Shown here in pieces: positions 5,698 through 6,210 of a stretch of 6,210 nt of DNA. The stretch is from NCBI GenBank assembly GCA_017940705.1, contig JAGAYB010000062.1:1-6210 (forward strand), written 5' to 3'. Origin of the DNA: Selenomonas sp. GTDB taxonomy: Bacteria; Bacillota_C; Negativicutes; Selenomonadales; Selenomonadaceae. Under the pieces are notes generated by a model, which worked only from the letters and a program-made list of their open reading frames with translations, did no database searches and was not told where the DNA came from. How positions within the stretch are numbered: the first letter of the stretch is position 1; the number at the start of each line of letters is the position of its first letter. The position numbers and the translations under genes were made by a program.

Positions 5698-6210
5698 TTA
5701 TTGGACTACAGTTCCCCAAACACCGTCACGGTAAAGTTTTTCCAACCGGACAGCATAAATATCACCGCATTTCACCTGCGAATCCGTATAGACGCGGATA
5801 TAGTTATCTGTCAGCCCATCGGTAATGCCCTCTGTATTGGTCTCAAACAGCACACGCATGGTTTGGCCCAGAAAACTTTTATGGAACTCCTCCGTCTTGC
5901 GATTGGCCAGTTCCTGCATTCGTCTGGCTCTGTCTTTCTTGACCTGCTCAGGCACCTGGTCTTTACGCGCCGCTGCCGGTGTACCGCTGCGCCGGGAATA
6001 GGGGAAAACGTGCATACGGGAGAAATTCATCTGCTCCACGAATTTCAGGCTGTCGGCAAACTGCTCCTCCGTCTCGCCCGGAAAGCCGACAATAATATCT
6101 GTGGACACCGCCACGCCGGGAATCTGCTCCTCGATATGGGCAATCAGCCGCCCAAACTCCGCCGTATCATAATGACGGTTCATATCTTTGAGCACGCTGT
6201 CCGAACCGGC
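5698..6210 (-). CDS. mtaB: tRNA t6A37 methylthiotransferase MtaB, C-terminal part
   Basis: MtaB (YqeV in Bacillus) is a radical SAM enzyme that adds a methylthio group to N6-threonylcarbamoyladenosine at position 37 of tRNAs reading ANN codons. Only the last 170 residues are present; the frame stays open to the window edge. They begin at AGSDSVLKDMNRHYD, corresponding to the family's GSD-VLK-MNR block late in the radical SAM domain. STDIIVGFPGETEEQF and MHVFPYSRRSGTPAA follow. The RNA-binding TRAM domain spans about the last 60 residues (FLGQTMRVLFE, then GLTDNYIRVYTD and GDIYAVRLEKLY). The N-terminal UPF0004 domain and the cysteine clusters for the two iron-sulfur clusters lie beyond 6210. 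MiaB and RimO are relatives; the NYIRVY and SRRSGTPAA blocks favour MtaB, though that choice is from memory. Confidence 0.93.
   Translation of the reverse strand, partial: AGSDSVLKDMNRHYDTAEFGRLIAHIEEQIPGVAVSTDIIVGFPGETEEQFADSLKFVEQMNFSRMHVFPYSRRSGTPAAARKDQVPEQVKKDRARRMQELANRKTEEFHKSFLGQTMRVLFETNTEGITDGLTDNYIRVYTDSQVKCGDIYAVRLEKLYRDGVWGTVVQ

Overview
The window looks like chromosomal DNA of a Bacillota (Firmicutes) bacterium. FloA, short NfeD, YqeY and MtaB occur together, ribosome binding sites are strong and purine-rich, and one promoter matches the sigma-A consensus. Roughly balanced base composition and the gene set fit the Negativicutes (Selenomonas-like), but that placement is inference from memory of similar gene orders, not a search. 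Every gene I can support lies on the minus strand, so transcription runs from position 6210 towards 1. I see no phage, transposase, plasmid, tRNA, rRNA or CRISPR signature.

In transcription order: (1) 6210-5266, the C-terminal part of mtaB (tRNA methylthiotransferase), then a complete HIT/HINT-type nucleotide hydrolase gene. (2) 5245-4452, a consensus sigma-A promoter, rpsU (ribosomal protein S21, 59 aa), an intrinsic terminator, then yqeY. The terminator sits between rpsU and yqeY, so yqeY is probably fed by read-through. (3) 4451-4037, an unusual gene-free stretch holding four exact-length 73-bp tandem repeats, followed by an inverted copy of the repeat's hairpin core. (4) 4036-1928, a tight three-gene membrane unit: short-form nfeD, floA (flotillin-like scaffold), and an unrecognised 146-aa protein with one membrane segment and a charged coiled coil. 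It ends in a strong terminator. (5) 1763-1, dprA (DNA processing/transformation) followed four bases later by topA (DNA topoisomerase I), which starts at TTG and runs off the window.

Functionally this is mostly core information processing (tRNA modification, S21, topoisomerase, DprA) around a membrane-microdomain module (NfeD-FloA plus the unknown partner). The least explained parts are the 73-bp array with its inverted terminal copy, and the unknown third gene of the nfeD-floA unit. Nothing here clearly amounts to a new defence or mobile system.
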